Positions 22,250 to 33,669 of a DNA stretch of 64,000 bases are shown in pieces. The notes below the pieces were generated by a model. It saw nothing but the letters and a program-made list of their open reading frames with translations. It searched no databases and was not told where the DNA came from. A program made the position numbers and the translations under genes. The stretch's first letter is position 1, and each line of letters begins with the position of its first letter. Source of the stretch: Calcarisporiella thermophila CBS 279.70. Taxonomy: Eukaryota; Calcarisporiellomycota. The DNA lies in contig NW_027192191.1 of the NCBI RefSeq assembly GCF_041956535.1, positions 193,702 to 257,701 on the forward strand. Reading direction: 5' to 3'.

Positions 22250-22568
22250 GTCTGAAAACTGATGAACCCGCGCGTCGAAAAAGGGAGAGGGAGTGAGAGA
22301 TTCAAAGACGAATGAGGGTTGGCAAAGCCGGAGAGCAAGAACAACAAAAAGAGAAATAAAATGGAGATGAAAAAAAAAAACTACCGACGTTTTGTTGTCG
22401 AAGTACTTCGGCCCAATTGAAAGTTTACACCTCGAGGTTAGACATTTAGACAAGCCACTGGAGCACGAGATCAAACTCTTTGGAGGCGAAGAATGGAAGT
22501 TTGGCGAGTTTGTTCAAGTGAAATCATATTATTCATAATATACATATAAAGCAGGGCGGGGAAACTAG

Positions 22569-23420
22569 TTACAACTTTTTCCGGAATGCAATAGTGCAAA
22601 TGGTCTTGCCTGGGGCCCCTTTTAAGCTTGAATGAACGTGTGAATGATACTCTAGCTCTGGTAGCATGTAAGAGGGTTAGGATAAAGTCTCAATCCATGA
22701 GCAGAAGAGCTACATGCATTACCGTTGGCGAAATGTTTTTTCAGTTCGTCGACACTCCAATTGCAGCTTGTGATAAGCAGAACACCGCTATCCTCCAGGA
22801 GCTCGCCCACGCGATGAGAGTACTGCCTTGCAAGTCCATTGCCAGTGCTCGATACGCTCTCTGAGTTCAATGAGATAGTATCGTAGGTCCCTTTGTCTAT
22901 GATTAATCCAAAGCTTCCCTCCAATTCATCCCGCATAAAGTCGATCCTACGATACGCTATCACACCATCGAGGCCACGCTCGCGTGCAATGGCCGACGCG
23001 AGATCGATCGCGTGTTGGCTGTAGTCTACGCCGAGTAGGGAGGTAAACGCCATGGTCGCAAGTTCGAGCAGAAGATGGCCATTGCCACAGCCAACCTCGA
23101 GGATGTTCGTACCATGGTCGGTGATATTACTATTAATCCACTCGAAAATCTTCTCTTCACTTTCTGCACCAAACCAGACCTCACCAACTTGCCCAAACTC
23201 GTTGAAATAGGTCATCTCTCGCAGATAGGCATCATCCCAGCTAAATTGGAAAATATAAATAAATCATAATCTGGCCACCCTCTCTAGGAATCTACAAATG
23301 TGGCAATTGTAATTACTATTTCCGTTTGCCGAGGTCGGGAGAATTCAGCTCGGCAAGCTGAACAGATACTTTGTCATTTTCCTTTTGTGACCATTCTGAT
23401 TTCTGCTCCGCCTTCTTCAT
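22569..23420 (-). CDS. EFM4: EFM4/METTL10-type protein-lysine methyltransferase
   Basis: An S-adenosylmethionine-dependent methyltransferase; the family modifies a lysine of translation elongation factor 1A. Three exons (23420-23317, 23240-22723, 22657-22569) give 236 aa. Exon 1 ends SPDLGKRKY and joins WDDAYLREMTYFNEFGQVGE, the family's SxLGTKEYWDxxY opening. Then come VWFGAE, the SAM motif ILEVGCGNGHLLLELA, GVDYSQHAIDLA, IIDKGTYDTISLN and LITSCNWSVDELKKHF. Exon 3, obtained by splicing out 22722-22658, gives a short tail ending TICTIAFRKKL, as in relatives. Without that splice the protein would end early in intron sequence. The substrate assignment rests on homology only. Confidence 0.9.
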
Positions 23421-24003
23421 ATCTTTTTTTTCTCGATGGATTCCCTATTAACCAGGAATTGCTCATGGTATTAATTTCGGATTGAATATTCATCACGAAA
23501 ATTCACGTGGAATAAGCCCTCTAAGGCATCTTGAGATAAGCAAGTCATAATCCGGTTTGTGGACGACATAACAAAAGCTAAACTAAACTTCCCAAAAAAA
23601 TAAAATAAGTGTGGTCCAGGTAGAGGTGCGTGCAACACTTACGCATATTATCAATTATTGAGATCGGTCGATAGGATAAATTCAGGTTGAGTCTTTGGAT
23701 TGTACAGGCGTTGAAAGACCGAAAAAGTTGATATTTTATACAATGAGGCTTTTGTTGAGATACAAGGAAGAGGGGTTCATAAGGTAAATTCACCCTTTGA
23801 TTAATGAAACTAGAGGGATGCTCCTATATACCGCGAGCTATAGATCTTAAAACGCGTCTTCAATTTTGCCTCTTCAATTTTGGCAGGACTTTTAAATTAG
23901 GTCGCACAGTATCAAAAACCACTCGTTAAAATGAAAGACGCGAAACGCTCTATCTAGCTCTTCTTGTTTTTGTGATTTCTGTTTTCCATTATTCGATTTG
24001 ACT
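23421..24003. promoter_or_regulatory. Divergent intergenic, EFM4 (-) and FKBP (+)
   Basis: 583 bases, AT-rich, between divergent starts. The 23578-23793 minus frame has no family signature. Promoters of both genes are expected here. Confidence 0.4.
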
Positions 24004-25686
24004 ATGGCGGCTCTTGGATTCTGGGGTAATCTGTTCAAAGTTTTAATTTCAGAATTGAATGTTTCTAAATTCCTGACCAATTTCCCCGATTTTATTGTTT
24101 CCCAATAGGCCTCAAGGTGGAAGCGGACAAAACATACCGTCAATACGTGGATGTCCCGTTCCGAGTGTCAATGGTAAGTATATTGGAAATCTATACGCCA
24201 ATGACAGAATGAAGCTTATCATTTGAATTAAGGCGGCCTATGGTGATGAGATTACCGGGAATAAACGCAGTTGCGTTAAAGTGGTGGTGGGGAGTAAAGA
24301 GTATGTTCTCTGCTGCTTAACCCCGAAAAAGGTTAGTATTTTAAAATGGTAGCGACAGTATACACAATGAAACAGAAGCCACGACGAATAGCTGAACCAA
24401 ATCACAAAACCATTTAATGTCAATCTTAGCATGAGCAGCAGCAACTAGATATAGTTTTTAGCGAGGGCGAAGAAATAATTTTGTCGGTCAGCGGCGAGTG
24501 GTAAACAAGCTAACCAAAAGTCAATATGTTACAGTGTCTTGACCTATTTTTACTTGACAGTCCTGTATATTTAACTGGAAATTATGTCCCAGAGATTGAG
24601 GATCTTGGTTTGTCGGATACGGATTCTGAAGAAGAAGAGGGAGAGGAAGACGAAGGAGAAGAAGAGGAAGAGGAGGAGGAGGAGGAGGAAGAGGAAGAGA
24701 GTGAGTCAGATTCTCATTTTCTCGAGGGAGCAAGAAAAAATGCATTAAAACGATGTAGGTATCTTGACTTCTGGCAATGTAAAGGAATAATCTAATTTAT
24801 CATGGTATATTAGTCCTTGCCCGAGACTCTGCCAAAGTATCGAGGGTTATAGGCGATGAAGATGACGATGATGAGGATGACGAGGACTACGATAGCGAGG
24901 AGGATGACGGCGAGTTTGATGATTTTATTGTGGATGATGATGAGGAGATTGAATACGAGGACGAAAGCGATGAAGAAATTAGTGAAATCGAAGAAATAGT
25001 GCCGGAAGGTATCCTAGGTCTCTTGTTTCACCATGTTCCCCCCATTTCCTTATCCAACATTTGCTCAACTGTATTTCTACACTGCCCTTAAATAGTCACT
25101 CAGTCAAAAAAGCAAAACAAAAAAAGAGAGAAAGAATCGGACCGGCCTGCAAAAAAACAGAAGACGCACGAAGCTACAATCGAATCAGATGGACTCGATT
25201 TGAAGAAAAAGGTGAAAAAACCATCCAAAGAAGAGAAGCCGAAGGAGAAATCGCAGAGCACAGGCTCTGGAATTAAGGTAGTAACTCACGGATTTCAACT
25301 AAAAAGATGCACATGTGTGCTTATCTCACCGAACCCACGCTTTCTACTCCGCACAGAAGCTCGCTAATGGAATTGTTATGGAAGAAAGAGTGCTCGGGAC
25401 AGGCCCTACAGTGGCAAAGGGCCAAAAGGTGATCGTGCGCTACAAGGGCAGTTTACCCAACGGAAAGGTCTTTGATGATAATATGAACGGAAAACCCCTA
25501 TCTTTTCGCATAGGCAAGGGGAAAGCGCCCCCCGGATTGGATGCAGGCGTAGCAGGTATGGCGGTAGGTGGAGAGCGCAAACTTGTAATTCCTCCGGAAT
25601 TAACACGCAACGCTAAAGGAGTCCCCGCCAATCTTCCTAAGAATACAGCACTGACCTACGAAATTAAACTTGTAAAAATCAAATGA
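24004..25686 (+). CDS. Nuclear FKBP-type prolyl isomerase (FPR3/FPR4-like)
   Basis: A peptidyl-prolyl cis-trans isomerase with an N-terminal nucleoplasmin-like domain; yeast Fpr3/Fpr4 act as nucleolar histone chaperones. Eight exons (24004-24025, 24109-24173, 24233-24331, 24430-24497, 24561-24754, 24814-25008, 25096-25277, 25357-25686) give 384 aa. The opening LKVEADKTYRQYVDVPFRVS and VYLTGNYVPEIEDLGLSD are typical of the Fpr3/4 N-terminal fold. Two long Glu/Asp tracts follow, then a Lys-rich segment. The C-terminal 108 residues are a full FKBP domain, with VRYKGSLPNGKVFDDNMNGK, FRIGKGKAPPGLDAGVAGMA and ERKLVIPPEL. The aromatic GxxxxW position of the drug pocket is Gly-Leu (PPGLDAG), a common variation in this branch. 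All splices are in phase. Confidence 0.94.
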
Positions 25687-25927
25687 GTTCCTCTAAGAAT
25701 TTTTGATTTTTTTATTAGGCTTTAATTGCTTCCTCAACATTAAAAACAAAAAAAAAATAAACGAAATAGGAGAAAAATGGGCGGATGTGGAATTTAATAA
25801 TATTATGATTTCAGTCGAAAGGGAGGAGGACAGAGCATTCAGTCGAGGGGGAAAAGTTAGAGGAAACACTATATTCGTCTAAAGAAAAGGCTAGAAGGGG
25901 AAGAAAGAAGAAAAAAATAATAATAAA

Positions 25928-27201
25928 CTACAGTGCAGAGTATCTACCACGACCGCTGGAGGCAAACATGTTCCACAGACGTACCAAACCATCTCGAATG
26001 ATATAGGGTAGGTCCCTCCAAAACTCTATCGTCCATAACATAAGAGATTAGCACTGGTACAGCCAGAATAGCACCTCTATCGAGTGATACTTTACCAAGA
26101 TGTGGAATCATGTCGACGCCCCGTGCCCGATTCGTGTTATAGTTATAAAGCATACCGAGTATGATATAGGCAGCAAAAATGACCATCACGCTATGCCAAT
26201 GGAGTAGAACATATATCAAATAGAATCCCATCCTACACCCCAATATAGCTACTTACATGATCATAAAAATACTAAAACCTGATATGCCACTGGACGGATT
26301 AGGTTGAGTAACGGATTTTCTAGAAAACCAAAGGGTGAAGACGGGCTTCCATCACCTGATGACACAGAGCGATAAGCAGAGTCACTTACGGACAAGCATC
26401 CTTGGTAGACCACCGCACAGATAACAAATCATTTTCCAATGTAGCGCTTAACTCGTCTTTCTCGCCCTCGATACAGATGAATGTGATATTAGTGGAGAGG
26501 GGTTTATCATGATAAGAGCCACCGTGTAAGAGCAGACTGAGTGGGGCTAGGTATTGAAAGGCCGGTTAGATGTCGAAAGAAAAATAAAACGAGACAAAAG
26601 AAGAATCGCACCCGGCTTTCCTTGTTCTGCTGCTTCTAGCACCAGGAACTGAGGTTTTAGCTTGAAATTTTCCCTTAGCAAAAGAATATATCGTTAGTTT
26701 CTTTGCAAGTTACCCCTGATCCATTAGCCACAATGCATCATACTCGCTATAATCGCCTGCCATAGAATTCACCTGCAAGACGCGTGTTTCATTATGCTTG
26801 GTGTTGATGACCCGTCGGCACGCGTATGTATTACCCTCTGGGCACTGATCTTCGGCCTCAACGCCCTCGAGTTTGGTCAGTGGAGCGCATGGATTCAATT
26901 TGTACTCGATGTGTGTGATGGACGGTGGAGTCCTCTCCTCCTGATCTATCGTGACCTCTCTAGAGAAGATAACAAGAGGGTAAGAAAATCTAGGGAAACA
27001 GCCCGAGTCTCTCTCCTTTCTCCACACCTTCTCCTCCTCTCCCCTCCTCCTGCCTCTCCTTACTCACCTTTTTAAAGCTGTGAGATTGTAGATCCTTCCG
27101 CTTATCGAGAATTCTTCAGTGCAATGGTTTTGTGCCAACACTGCTGTAAAGAAAAGTAAAAGAATTGGGGATACCCAACGAAGGGACTTACTAGAAACCA
27201 T
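25928..27201 (-). CDS. ATG27: Autophagy-related protein 27 (ATG27)
   Basis: A type I membrane protein of Golgi, endosomes and vacuole that helps Atg9 traffic. Seven exons (27201-27068, 26959-26714, 26673-26612, 26546-26390, 26319-26257, 26190-26096, 26025-25928) give 284 aa. The N-terminus is a clear signal peptide (PILLLFFTAVLA, cut before QNHCTEEF). The lumenal part has paired cysteines of a mannose-6-phosphate-receptor-homology domain (NPCAP, DQCPEG, TYACRRV, FICIEG, DACPK). A single membrane helix (FSIFMIIVMVIFAAYIILGM) is followed by YNYNTNRARGVDMIPHLEFW and a short tail ending GRGRYSAL, a hallmark of Atg27. Two junctions lie inside these motifs and restore them exactly. Confidence 0.93.
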
Positions 27202-27593
27202 TTTATTTCAAGACAAGATTCCCTCTACAAAATCAGCCAAGATATGATTTATCGCCTATGGCACCTTCAATATCAGTATAAATATCCCATCCATATCCTC
27301 GGGCTATCCTATTTAGATCGAGACACATTGGATTCAAATGACAAGATATGAAAGAACGCGAAACTTCTCACTTTCAGATATCGAGACGTGCTTAAAGAAA
27401 AAAGTTTATGCACGTCTCTCTAGTTCAAGGAAAAAAAAACGCCTTCAATAAGGGATGCTACGTGAAAAGTCTCCTTATATAAGTAGAGACTTTCGTCTCT
27501 CCTTTTCCCGCACTTTTTTTCACACGTATCTTCGCTGACCTTACTGCTTCTTTCTTTTTTCAGCGCTAGTTACAAAGCACATAAAACCAAGCA
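27202..27593. promoter_or_regulatory. Divergent promoter, ATG27 (-) and promethin-like (+)
   Basis: 392 bases shared by two divergent starts. Around 27355-27372 a GAA/TTC arrangement (GAACGCGAAACTTC) resembles a partial heat-shock element; this is weak. A second weak GAA-like cluster is not clear. Confidence 0.35.
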
Positions 27594-28266
27594 ATGGAAA
27601 ACCAGCGAGAGCGCGCTCAAGAGCAGGCGCGTCATATGGGCGAGGTTGCACACGACCAGCTCCGGGACAAGACGCGCAAAGCCGGGGAAACCGCTCGAAA
27701 GGCAGCCGACACGGTGACCTTTTTGGGAGAGAAAGTGATGAATTGGATAAGAGACTGGTTGGCCTGGATAACAAGGACGTAAGTACCCACATGCTCTTGC
27801 CCTAATCTTCCTGTATCAACCTATTTCTTTTCCCTTTAATTTATCTACTCGCTCTGGTTTGCTCTTGGTTATCCCAATACATTTTGACTCTCTCCCTCGC
27901 CAACCCATTTATTGGTTGATGGCTTTTCACTGATATCACTTTCTTTAATTGGCGCCGTGGGCCTCTTGAAGTGAGCTCTTCGATGAATTCCTGGATACCA
28001 CCCGCTATGTCGCATCTATTCCTGGATTTGCATTTCTCGGCTACCTTTTCGCGACCTTTTTTACGACCGCTAGTGTAGGCTTGGTGATCGTGTCAATTAT
28101 AGTTGGAGTTCTTGCGGCCATTGGGGTTTTCTTTTTCGCACCAACAATTACTTTCATTGCGGCCATCTGTCTTATAGGCGTAGTGTGCTCACGAGGGTTT
28201 AGAGTGGTTTGTCGCTGGTTTATGGGCGGAGTAACCCATCAAGGCACACAGGGGAATCGGGAGTAG
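27594..28266 (+). CDS. Small membrane protein, promethin/LDO-like
   Basis: Two exons (27594-27778 and 27972-28266) give 159 aa. The first 50 residues are charged and helical (RERAQEQARHMGEVAHDQLR), suggesting an amphipathic helix or coiled coil. The rest has a long, nearly continuous hydrophobic stretch with glycines (SIPGFAFLGYLFATFFTTAS, VGLVIVSIIVGVLAAIGVFF, PTITFIAAICLIGVVC), enough for two hairpins. A hydrophobic double hairpin after an amphipathic segment is the layout of promethin/LDAF1 and yeast LDO/Osw5 proteins, which work with seipin on lipid droplets. The assignment rests on layout, not on a diagnostic motif; another small ER-shaping protein is possible. Confidence 0.5.
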
Positions 28267-28700
28267 CTGCTCTCAAAGAAGAAATAAAGACAAGAGGATT
28301 GGCCCCTAGCGCTTCTCTCCGCTTTCTTTCTTTTTTTCCTACCATATCTTTTTGTATTCGATCTCTCTCTTTCCATTTCTGTGGATAAATACATTTGAAT
28401 GTATGTGCTCTCTCAATGTCGTTGATTTGCAAAAAAAAAAAAAGTAGTCATCGAATTTAGAGCAGGAGTCTAATGCACTAATGATGGGTATGGATTGCCG
28501 GTGCTTATGGAGTATAAATCAAAATGAAATTCAATTAATGATTAGACGGTGTAAATAGAAATAAAATAAATGAATGGAATCCTATCCAATGAATATCCAT
28601 TCTTTATGAGATTCATTTGTCTCACTACCCAGTTTGAAAAAAGATAAGGCACTTTCTGATATAAACAAATATATTTCTAAGTTAGGCCTCACCCCTTCCT
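28267..28700. other. Convergent intergenic, AT-rich
   Basis: Tail-to-tail region between the promethin-like (+) and GPI-type (-) genes. T-rich sequence, an A12 run at about 28431-28443 and AATAAA-like hexamers near 28563 fit 3' ends. No gene is seen. Confidence 0.5.
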
Positions 28701-29285
28701 TTAGAACATCAAAGCAGCGGCAAAGACGGCAACGCCGAGGAGGGAACCTGCTTTCACGGCAGTGGCTGAGGAGGTCTTGGGGGCACCAGAGGAGGAGGCG
28801 GCAGCCGACGAAGCGGATTTCGAGCCAGAGGCGCTAGCGGAACCAGAGGTGGCCTTGGTAGGAATGATGGAGGCGGAAGAGGAAGGCTTGGCGGTAGCGG
28901 AGGCGCTTGCCGAGGAGAGAGCCTTGGACGAGGCGGCCGAGCCGAGCGAAGAGGGGACGGCAGAAGCCTTGGAGGAACCGGTAAGGACGGTGGTGGAGGC
29001 GGCGTCAGCGGTGGAGGTAGCCTTTGGGGCGGAAGAGGTGGCAGAGCCGGTCTCCTCCTCCTCAGCATCGGAGGCAGAGGAAGTGGCCTGGGCCTCTGAG
29101 TCGGCCGAGGGCTCGGCAGCGCTCAAGTAGTGCTCCTCCACGCAGTTCTTGAAGCACTCGGTAGCGTCCTCAGGATCACACTTGGCAATGCATTCGTTGG
29201 TGTTCACGGCGTCGTCGTGGGTCTGGGCGCTGACGGCGACGGCGGCAAAGGCCACAAGAGCAAGGGTGATGGCGTTGAGCTTCAT
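28701..29285 (-). CDS. Secreted Ser/Ala-rich, probably GPI-anchored surface protein
   Basis: A single-exon gene of 194 aa. It has an N-terminal signal peptide (NAITLALVAFAAVAVSA) with cleavage before QTHDD, then a short four-cysteine segment (CIAKCDPEDATECFKNC) in C-x3-C-x8-C-x3-C spacing. About 110 residues of Ser/Ala/Thr-rich sequence follow, expected to be heavily O-mannosylated, and the end is a hydrophobic tail (LLGVAVFAAALMF) preceded by small residues, as in a GPI signal. The codon usage is much more GC-rich than its flanks. The spacing of the cysteines recalls small fungal wall or effector-like domains, but I do not recognise the family. Confidence 0.8.
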   Translation of the reverse strand: MKLNAITLALVAFAAVAVSAQTHDDAVNTNECIAKCDPEDATECFKNCVEEHYLSAAEPSADSEAQATSSASDAEEEETGSATSSAPKATSTADAASTTVLTGSSKASAVPSSLGSAASSKALSSASASATAKPSSSASIIPTKATSGSASASGSKSASSAAASSSGAPKTSSATAVKAGSLLGVAVFAAALMF

Positions 29286-30505
29286 GGTTGACGGTGGGAA
29301 AGGAGGTGGAGAGAGAACCGACCAAGTTAGGGGAACGGGAGAAAGCAGAGGAAGACGGGGAGAAGAGGGGAGAAAAAGCAGGGTCGGAATTCGGATTTAA
29401 AGAGATAACGAGCGCGAGCGCAATCCACTGACCGTCGCACACGAATATCATTCGACAAATGGGGGAGGAGAGGCTCATTGCAAAATATCTAAAAATACAA
29501 CGAACTTATTGTTTGTGTCGCTTGGCGACGGCGGGACGCTCGCGTAGCACAATTCTGGTTTCAGAAGGAGGGGGGGGGGGGGCCGCAGCCTAGGCAGTAT
29601 AAGTCAGGTTTGAAGGCTCGCCTCAAGCCTGACCCGCATCGAGCTCACCATAGGCCGAATCCTGGAGATTGAAATTCGAAGCCCTTCTCCACCTCCCACC
29701 CGCACTTCTTATTTCCTTTTCCCAGCTGTGTACCCATTTCTCCTCGGTTGCACATTTTCGGCCCTCTGCCTCACATAAGCCAAGGAAATCCAATGTTAAA
29801 TCATAAAAAGATTTCTCAAGCCCTCTTTTAATGGTTACGCGTAAAATATTCGTTTCTTGTGTATATTGTAAATAGATGGAATTTTATACAGTTTTATGTT
29901 TACCGGATAAACATTGGAATCTTCTAATTGCAAAAATGGTAATTAATGAAACAAAAAAGAGCTAGTGTTCTATGATGGCAGTGAATAAATACAGCTTGCA
30001 AAGTGCATGAAGGCTTTCTTCTTATTCAAGCGCACTAGCCCACTCAATCAGAAGCCTTGTTCCTCTTCAAAAGCTTAATCTCCCTAATCTTATGAAGCTT
30101 TCGATAAAAGGCTTAGGCACCGGAGAAGCCGTCCTACTAGGCAAACCTAATGCAGCCCATTGGCTTCATTCGATTCGTCCGATCCTGGACTTCGAAATGA
30201 GAAGAATGAGGGATCTACGCGGGATTCATGCTAGGTGTGCGACTTGTGCTGCGCTACGGCTGTCCATCCCGGTCTATCCTACTCCAGCTTGGGGAGGCTA
30301 AAAAATTGGGAAGCCTTATGCGGAAGGACCTGCTCTTGTTTTGAAACTTGCTTCGACTTTTTTTCCCAGACAATGACCGACGCCGCAACTAGGCTAGGGC
30401 TGGTGGGGATAGGGTAAGCGAGGAGGGAGTTAAAAATAAATCAGCTCCTTTACGCTTGCTCAGAATGAAAGAATGGCCTTGACACCTACCTTACAATTGA
30501 CCATC
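29286..30505. promoter_or_regulatory. Intergenic: promoter of the GPI-type gene and flank of RhoGAP 3' end
   Basis: The first 400 bases upstream of the GPI-type gene are purine-rich on the plus strand (pyrimidine-rich leader in sense) with a G13 run at 29570-29582. An island of higher GC at about 30040-30420 contains short open frames (30092-30301) without family motifs; I cannot assign it. It may hold an RNA gene or a degenerate gene. Confidence 0.35.
29570..29582. repeat. G13 homopolymer (C in sense of the GPI-type gene)
   Basis: An uninterrupted run of thirteen G about 290 bases upstream of the start codon of the gene at 28701-29285. Confidence 0.85.
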
Positions 30506-31795
30506 TCAAGCATCCTCAATTGGCTTGGGATTCCAGATTCGCCGTGAGTTCTCCGGATTAAACAACTCGAACTCCATCTCAAAGCTTTTACGAAAGCACT
30601 CTCTTGCCGGCTGTTCTGGCGATATCAGATGGGCTCTAACCTTTGAATGGAAATGTCCCACCGACAGTGAGGCTCGGCGTATTTGGGCGGGAGGAGTGAG
30701 GGTGGAGGAGGAATAGGAGGAAGAGGGGGGAGGATTGGAAGACGCCGGTGTCAAGAAGCTTGCAGCAATCACCGAGTTAAGAAGAGGCGTGGTAGGAGAG
30801 GGAAGAGGATCGCCCAAAAACCTTGTCTCACGAGGTATCGAGAGACTGGCCTGGTGCTGGATCAAAAAGGTGAGGGCCTGTTGGGACAGCCGGTATTCAG
30901 TGGGAGTGATGCATTCGGGATGGGAAAGCATACCGGGTTGGAATATGGATGCAAGATTGCTTGCGTTCATGCGGTTGTGGCAGCTATTCTTGGCAAAGAA
31001 GGCAAGCAAATCGAGGAGATAGAAGAGCAGATACTGGTGGGGCTGAGGGAGTTGTTCGATAAGGACCTGAAATTCCTTAATACGCTCCTCATCAGATATG
31101 TCCTTCTCTACATAGTATAGAGGGGAGAAAATAAGTAAGGCAAATGCTATTCTAAGGAAGATTCGAATAGATCTCTCAGCTAACTACCCATAGTCTCTCG
31201 GAATGCCTTGTAGTATTCATGGGTGATGACGGGCTCAGGAAGCAAGTTGCAAAAGCGCCGTAGCACACTTGATGCATCATGCACACTATATCCCATCCAA
31301 TTGATGTCGTTGCCGTAGCCTGTGTGATGGGACTCGAAGAGCTCCTGCAAGACACTTATCCGTTTGGCCGAGCCTGAGACCCGGAATATTCCCTCTACGT
31401 TCACGCCTAGGTTTGGATATAATGCAACTTCTAGTTTCTCTAAAGACAGAGTCTGAAGCAGGCTAAAATATACCTTGGCTCCTAAGAAAGGACCCACATT
31501 GGGCTACTACTATGGGGATCTGGCCACAAATCTCTTCGCGATCTTTCAAAAAGGATACCGGTTTACAAGCATAGTTGATGGATTCTATGAGGGGCGCTCC
31601 GAATATGTTGCGAACTAGGGGAAGAGAACTGGGCACCTTCATCTTGTCTGAGTTGAGGGCATGAGTGCGATGGGACTTCCTCGCTTGTGCACCATGGGAA
31701 CACCTAAGGGGAGTGTTGGTAAAGGCTCCTTCGGTTGAGTGACTCTTCCAAAACTTCCATTTGTTTGGGAGTGAGGCAGAGATTGTCATTTGCAT
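30506..31795 (-). CDS. RhoGAP-domain protein (SAC7/BAG7-like)
   Basis: A GTPase-activating protein for Rho-type GTPases that control wall integrity and actin. Three exons (31795-31474, 31406-31188, 31107-30506) give 380 aa. The RhoGAP domain spans about residues 60-285: NIFGAPLIESINYACKPVSF, GQIPIVVAQCGSFLRSQGVN, then VEGIFRVSGSAKRISVLQEL with the catalytic Arg, YSVHDASSVLRRFCNLLPEP, and NRMNASNLASIFQPGMLSHP. The pattern of YVPIVVAxCGxFLxxx and the SHPEHxMSPxEYxLSQ-type segment (CITPTEYRLSQQALTFL) is that of fungal Sac7/Bag7. The C-terminal tail is Ser/Pro-rich. All splices are in phase. Confidence 0.93.
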
Positions 31796-32578
31796 CGGAT
31801 GTGATGCAATGGTAATCTAGATATGATTGTGTGCAGGTATGAGATGGAGACAAGTCCGTGAGGGAAGAACAGAAAAATGAAAAAAGGGAGATTTTTTTTT
31901 AATCCTGTTCGGAGTGGCATTTGAGTTTGACAGGAAAGGGTGCATAATGAGAATTTTTTTGAAAATTAATTAAAACCTTCGAGACTCGATTTCTATTTCC
32001 TTTTTCTCTCCCCCCCATCTCCCCTTCTCTCCCCTCTTCCCCAACTCTGGTTGTCATAGCTCTGGAAAACAGCATACAGCATTGCTTTGGTCTCAAATGC
32101 TATCGCTAAAGTACTAGAGGGGTCTTAGTGCAGCCTCTCTTCCTTACAAGCTTTAGTTTGTTACCGACCTCTAAGGTCTATAATTGTCGAGAGGAGATGA
32201 GCAGGCGAATGAATACAAGACATACCCAATAGTTTCGAAAATATGTGCAATAAAGCTCAGTTTGGCATATAATATCGCGTTCATCCAATCAGCTGATGAT
32301 ACACCGAATTTAATTACCAAAAAAAAACTTCACTGGCATTTCCTTTTATTTATTTTCGTTCTCATATTTATTTTTTATCCCTTTTCCACTCTGTTCGTCG
32401 CTCTTTTCCCCTTCTAGCACATATCTCCTATATCTCTCGACTCTCTCTCTCCTCTTTCACCTTCGCACTCTGAGCCCTTCTCTCTTTCTCGTTTTTTTGA
32501 GCATTTCTCACTCCTTTACACGCACCCTCCCTCATCCTATTCCCCTTTCTATAACCAACCACTAATTCCAACCCTCCC
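31796..32578. promoter_or_regulatory. Divergent promoter, RhoGAP (-) and Kre9-like (+)
   Basis: 783 bases between divergent starts. From about 32390 to 32578 the sequence is strongly CT-rich, forming the leader of the Kre9-like gene. The 32184-32417 frame is short and without motifs. No operator is specified. Confidence 0.45.
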
Positions 32579-33446
32579 ATGCATCTTCACTTTTTTGCGG
32601 CTATCTGTGTGCTGGTCACATCGGCTAGCGCTTTTACTTGGTCCTTCACCAAACCTGTTGGGAATACTGTCTACAAGGCCGGAGCGACGGCGCAACTTGA
32701 ATGGAAGACGGACCAGAAAGGTGGAGTGGATGGAAAGCTTACTGACCAGCTGCACATTCAGTTACTCAACAGCGGAGGATTCGTGGCCACTGTCGCAACG
32801 GGAGTGGACCCTAAAAAGAACTCGCTTGCATGGACCATTCCAGCCAATATGATCACGTAAGTAGAGCAACACGAATTCAATTCTGGAACACAATGAAATT
32901 TCTAAATGAACATTTTTTATGCTGTCCATTTGCAGTTCAAATCAATATCAATTGCGTATGGTATGTTGTTGATTCACCCCTCCTCACTACCCTCCTACTA
33001 ATCATCTAGCGCCCCCGCTGTTTTATATATCATCTTAAATTCGATGATACACATTCACTTACTCGTACTTTCAATATTAAAAGGGCATTGACGACACCGA
33101 TTGGTCTTACTCTTCTCGCTTCGAAATCAAAGGAGTAGACGGGACCGTGGTGCCCACGGGGGCCCCACCTCCTCCTGGTGTGGCATCCACTGTTCTCGGC
33201 AATGCTTCGATGCCCTTGGCCACCCGCAACGCATCTGCACTTCTTCCAAGCATGAATATTTCTGCGTCGGGCATGATGATAACTCCCACGAGCATGTTGC
33301 TGCATCCCACTTCTCTTAACGCATCACTTTCCATGCCAACCGCATCGCAAACCGCTGCCAAGTCTACAGCTGGACATATTTGCATTGGAGACTCACTTGT
33401 TGTTATCATCACACTGTCATTATTTAGTAGATATTTCTTAATGTGA
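32579..33446 (+). CDS. Kre9/Knh1-like Ser/Thr-rich GPI-type wall protein
   Basis: A secreted surface protein. Three exons (32579-32856, 32936-32960, 33084-33446) give 221 aa, with a middle exon of 25 nt. It has a signal peptide (FFAAICVLVTSASA), then one beta-sandwich domain of the Kre9/Knh1 N-terminal type: FTWSFTKPVGNTVYKAGATA, LEWKTD, SLAWTIPANMITSNQYQLRM and WSYSSRFEIKG. A Ser/Thr/Pro-rich stalk with several NxS/T sites follows, and the end is hydrophobic (SLVVIITLSLFSRYFLM), consistent with a GPI signal. Such proteins are common in zygomycete fungi and are linked to beta-1,6-glucan assembly; the exact role is not shown by the sequence. Confidence 0.85.
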
Positions 33447-33669
33447 GGCTAGTTATCCTATTTTTTTATAATAATTATTGTTATTTTGTTGTAACTTTTG
33501 CGTCGAATAAATTGGAATTACAACAGAGGTCCCTGGTTGCCTCGATCAAAATCTTTATTATTCGATTTCCTGTCTTTGTTCGAAGGACACGTATATTTTT
33601 ATAGTAGAAAGTAGATAGAGAAGGGTAAGTAGAGTAGGGAGGGTGTATCATTAGCCATACAGTGATAGG

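Noticed and set aside
26747-26765. A 16-nt intron in ATG27 exon 2 suggested by GTGAAT...GCAG
   Set aside because: It is far too short to be spliced, and the unspliced frame is continuous and keeps the protein in phase.
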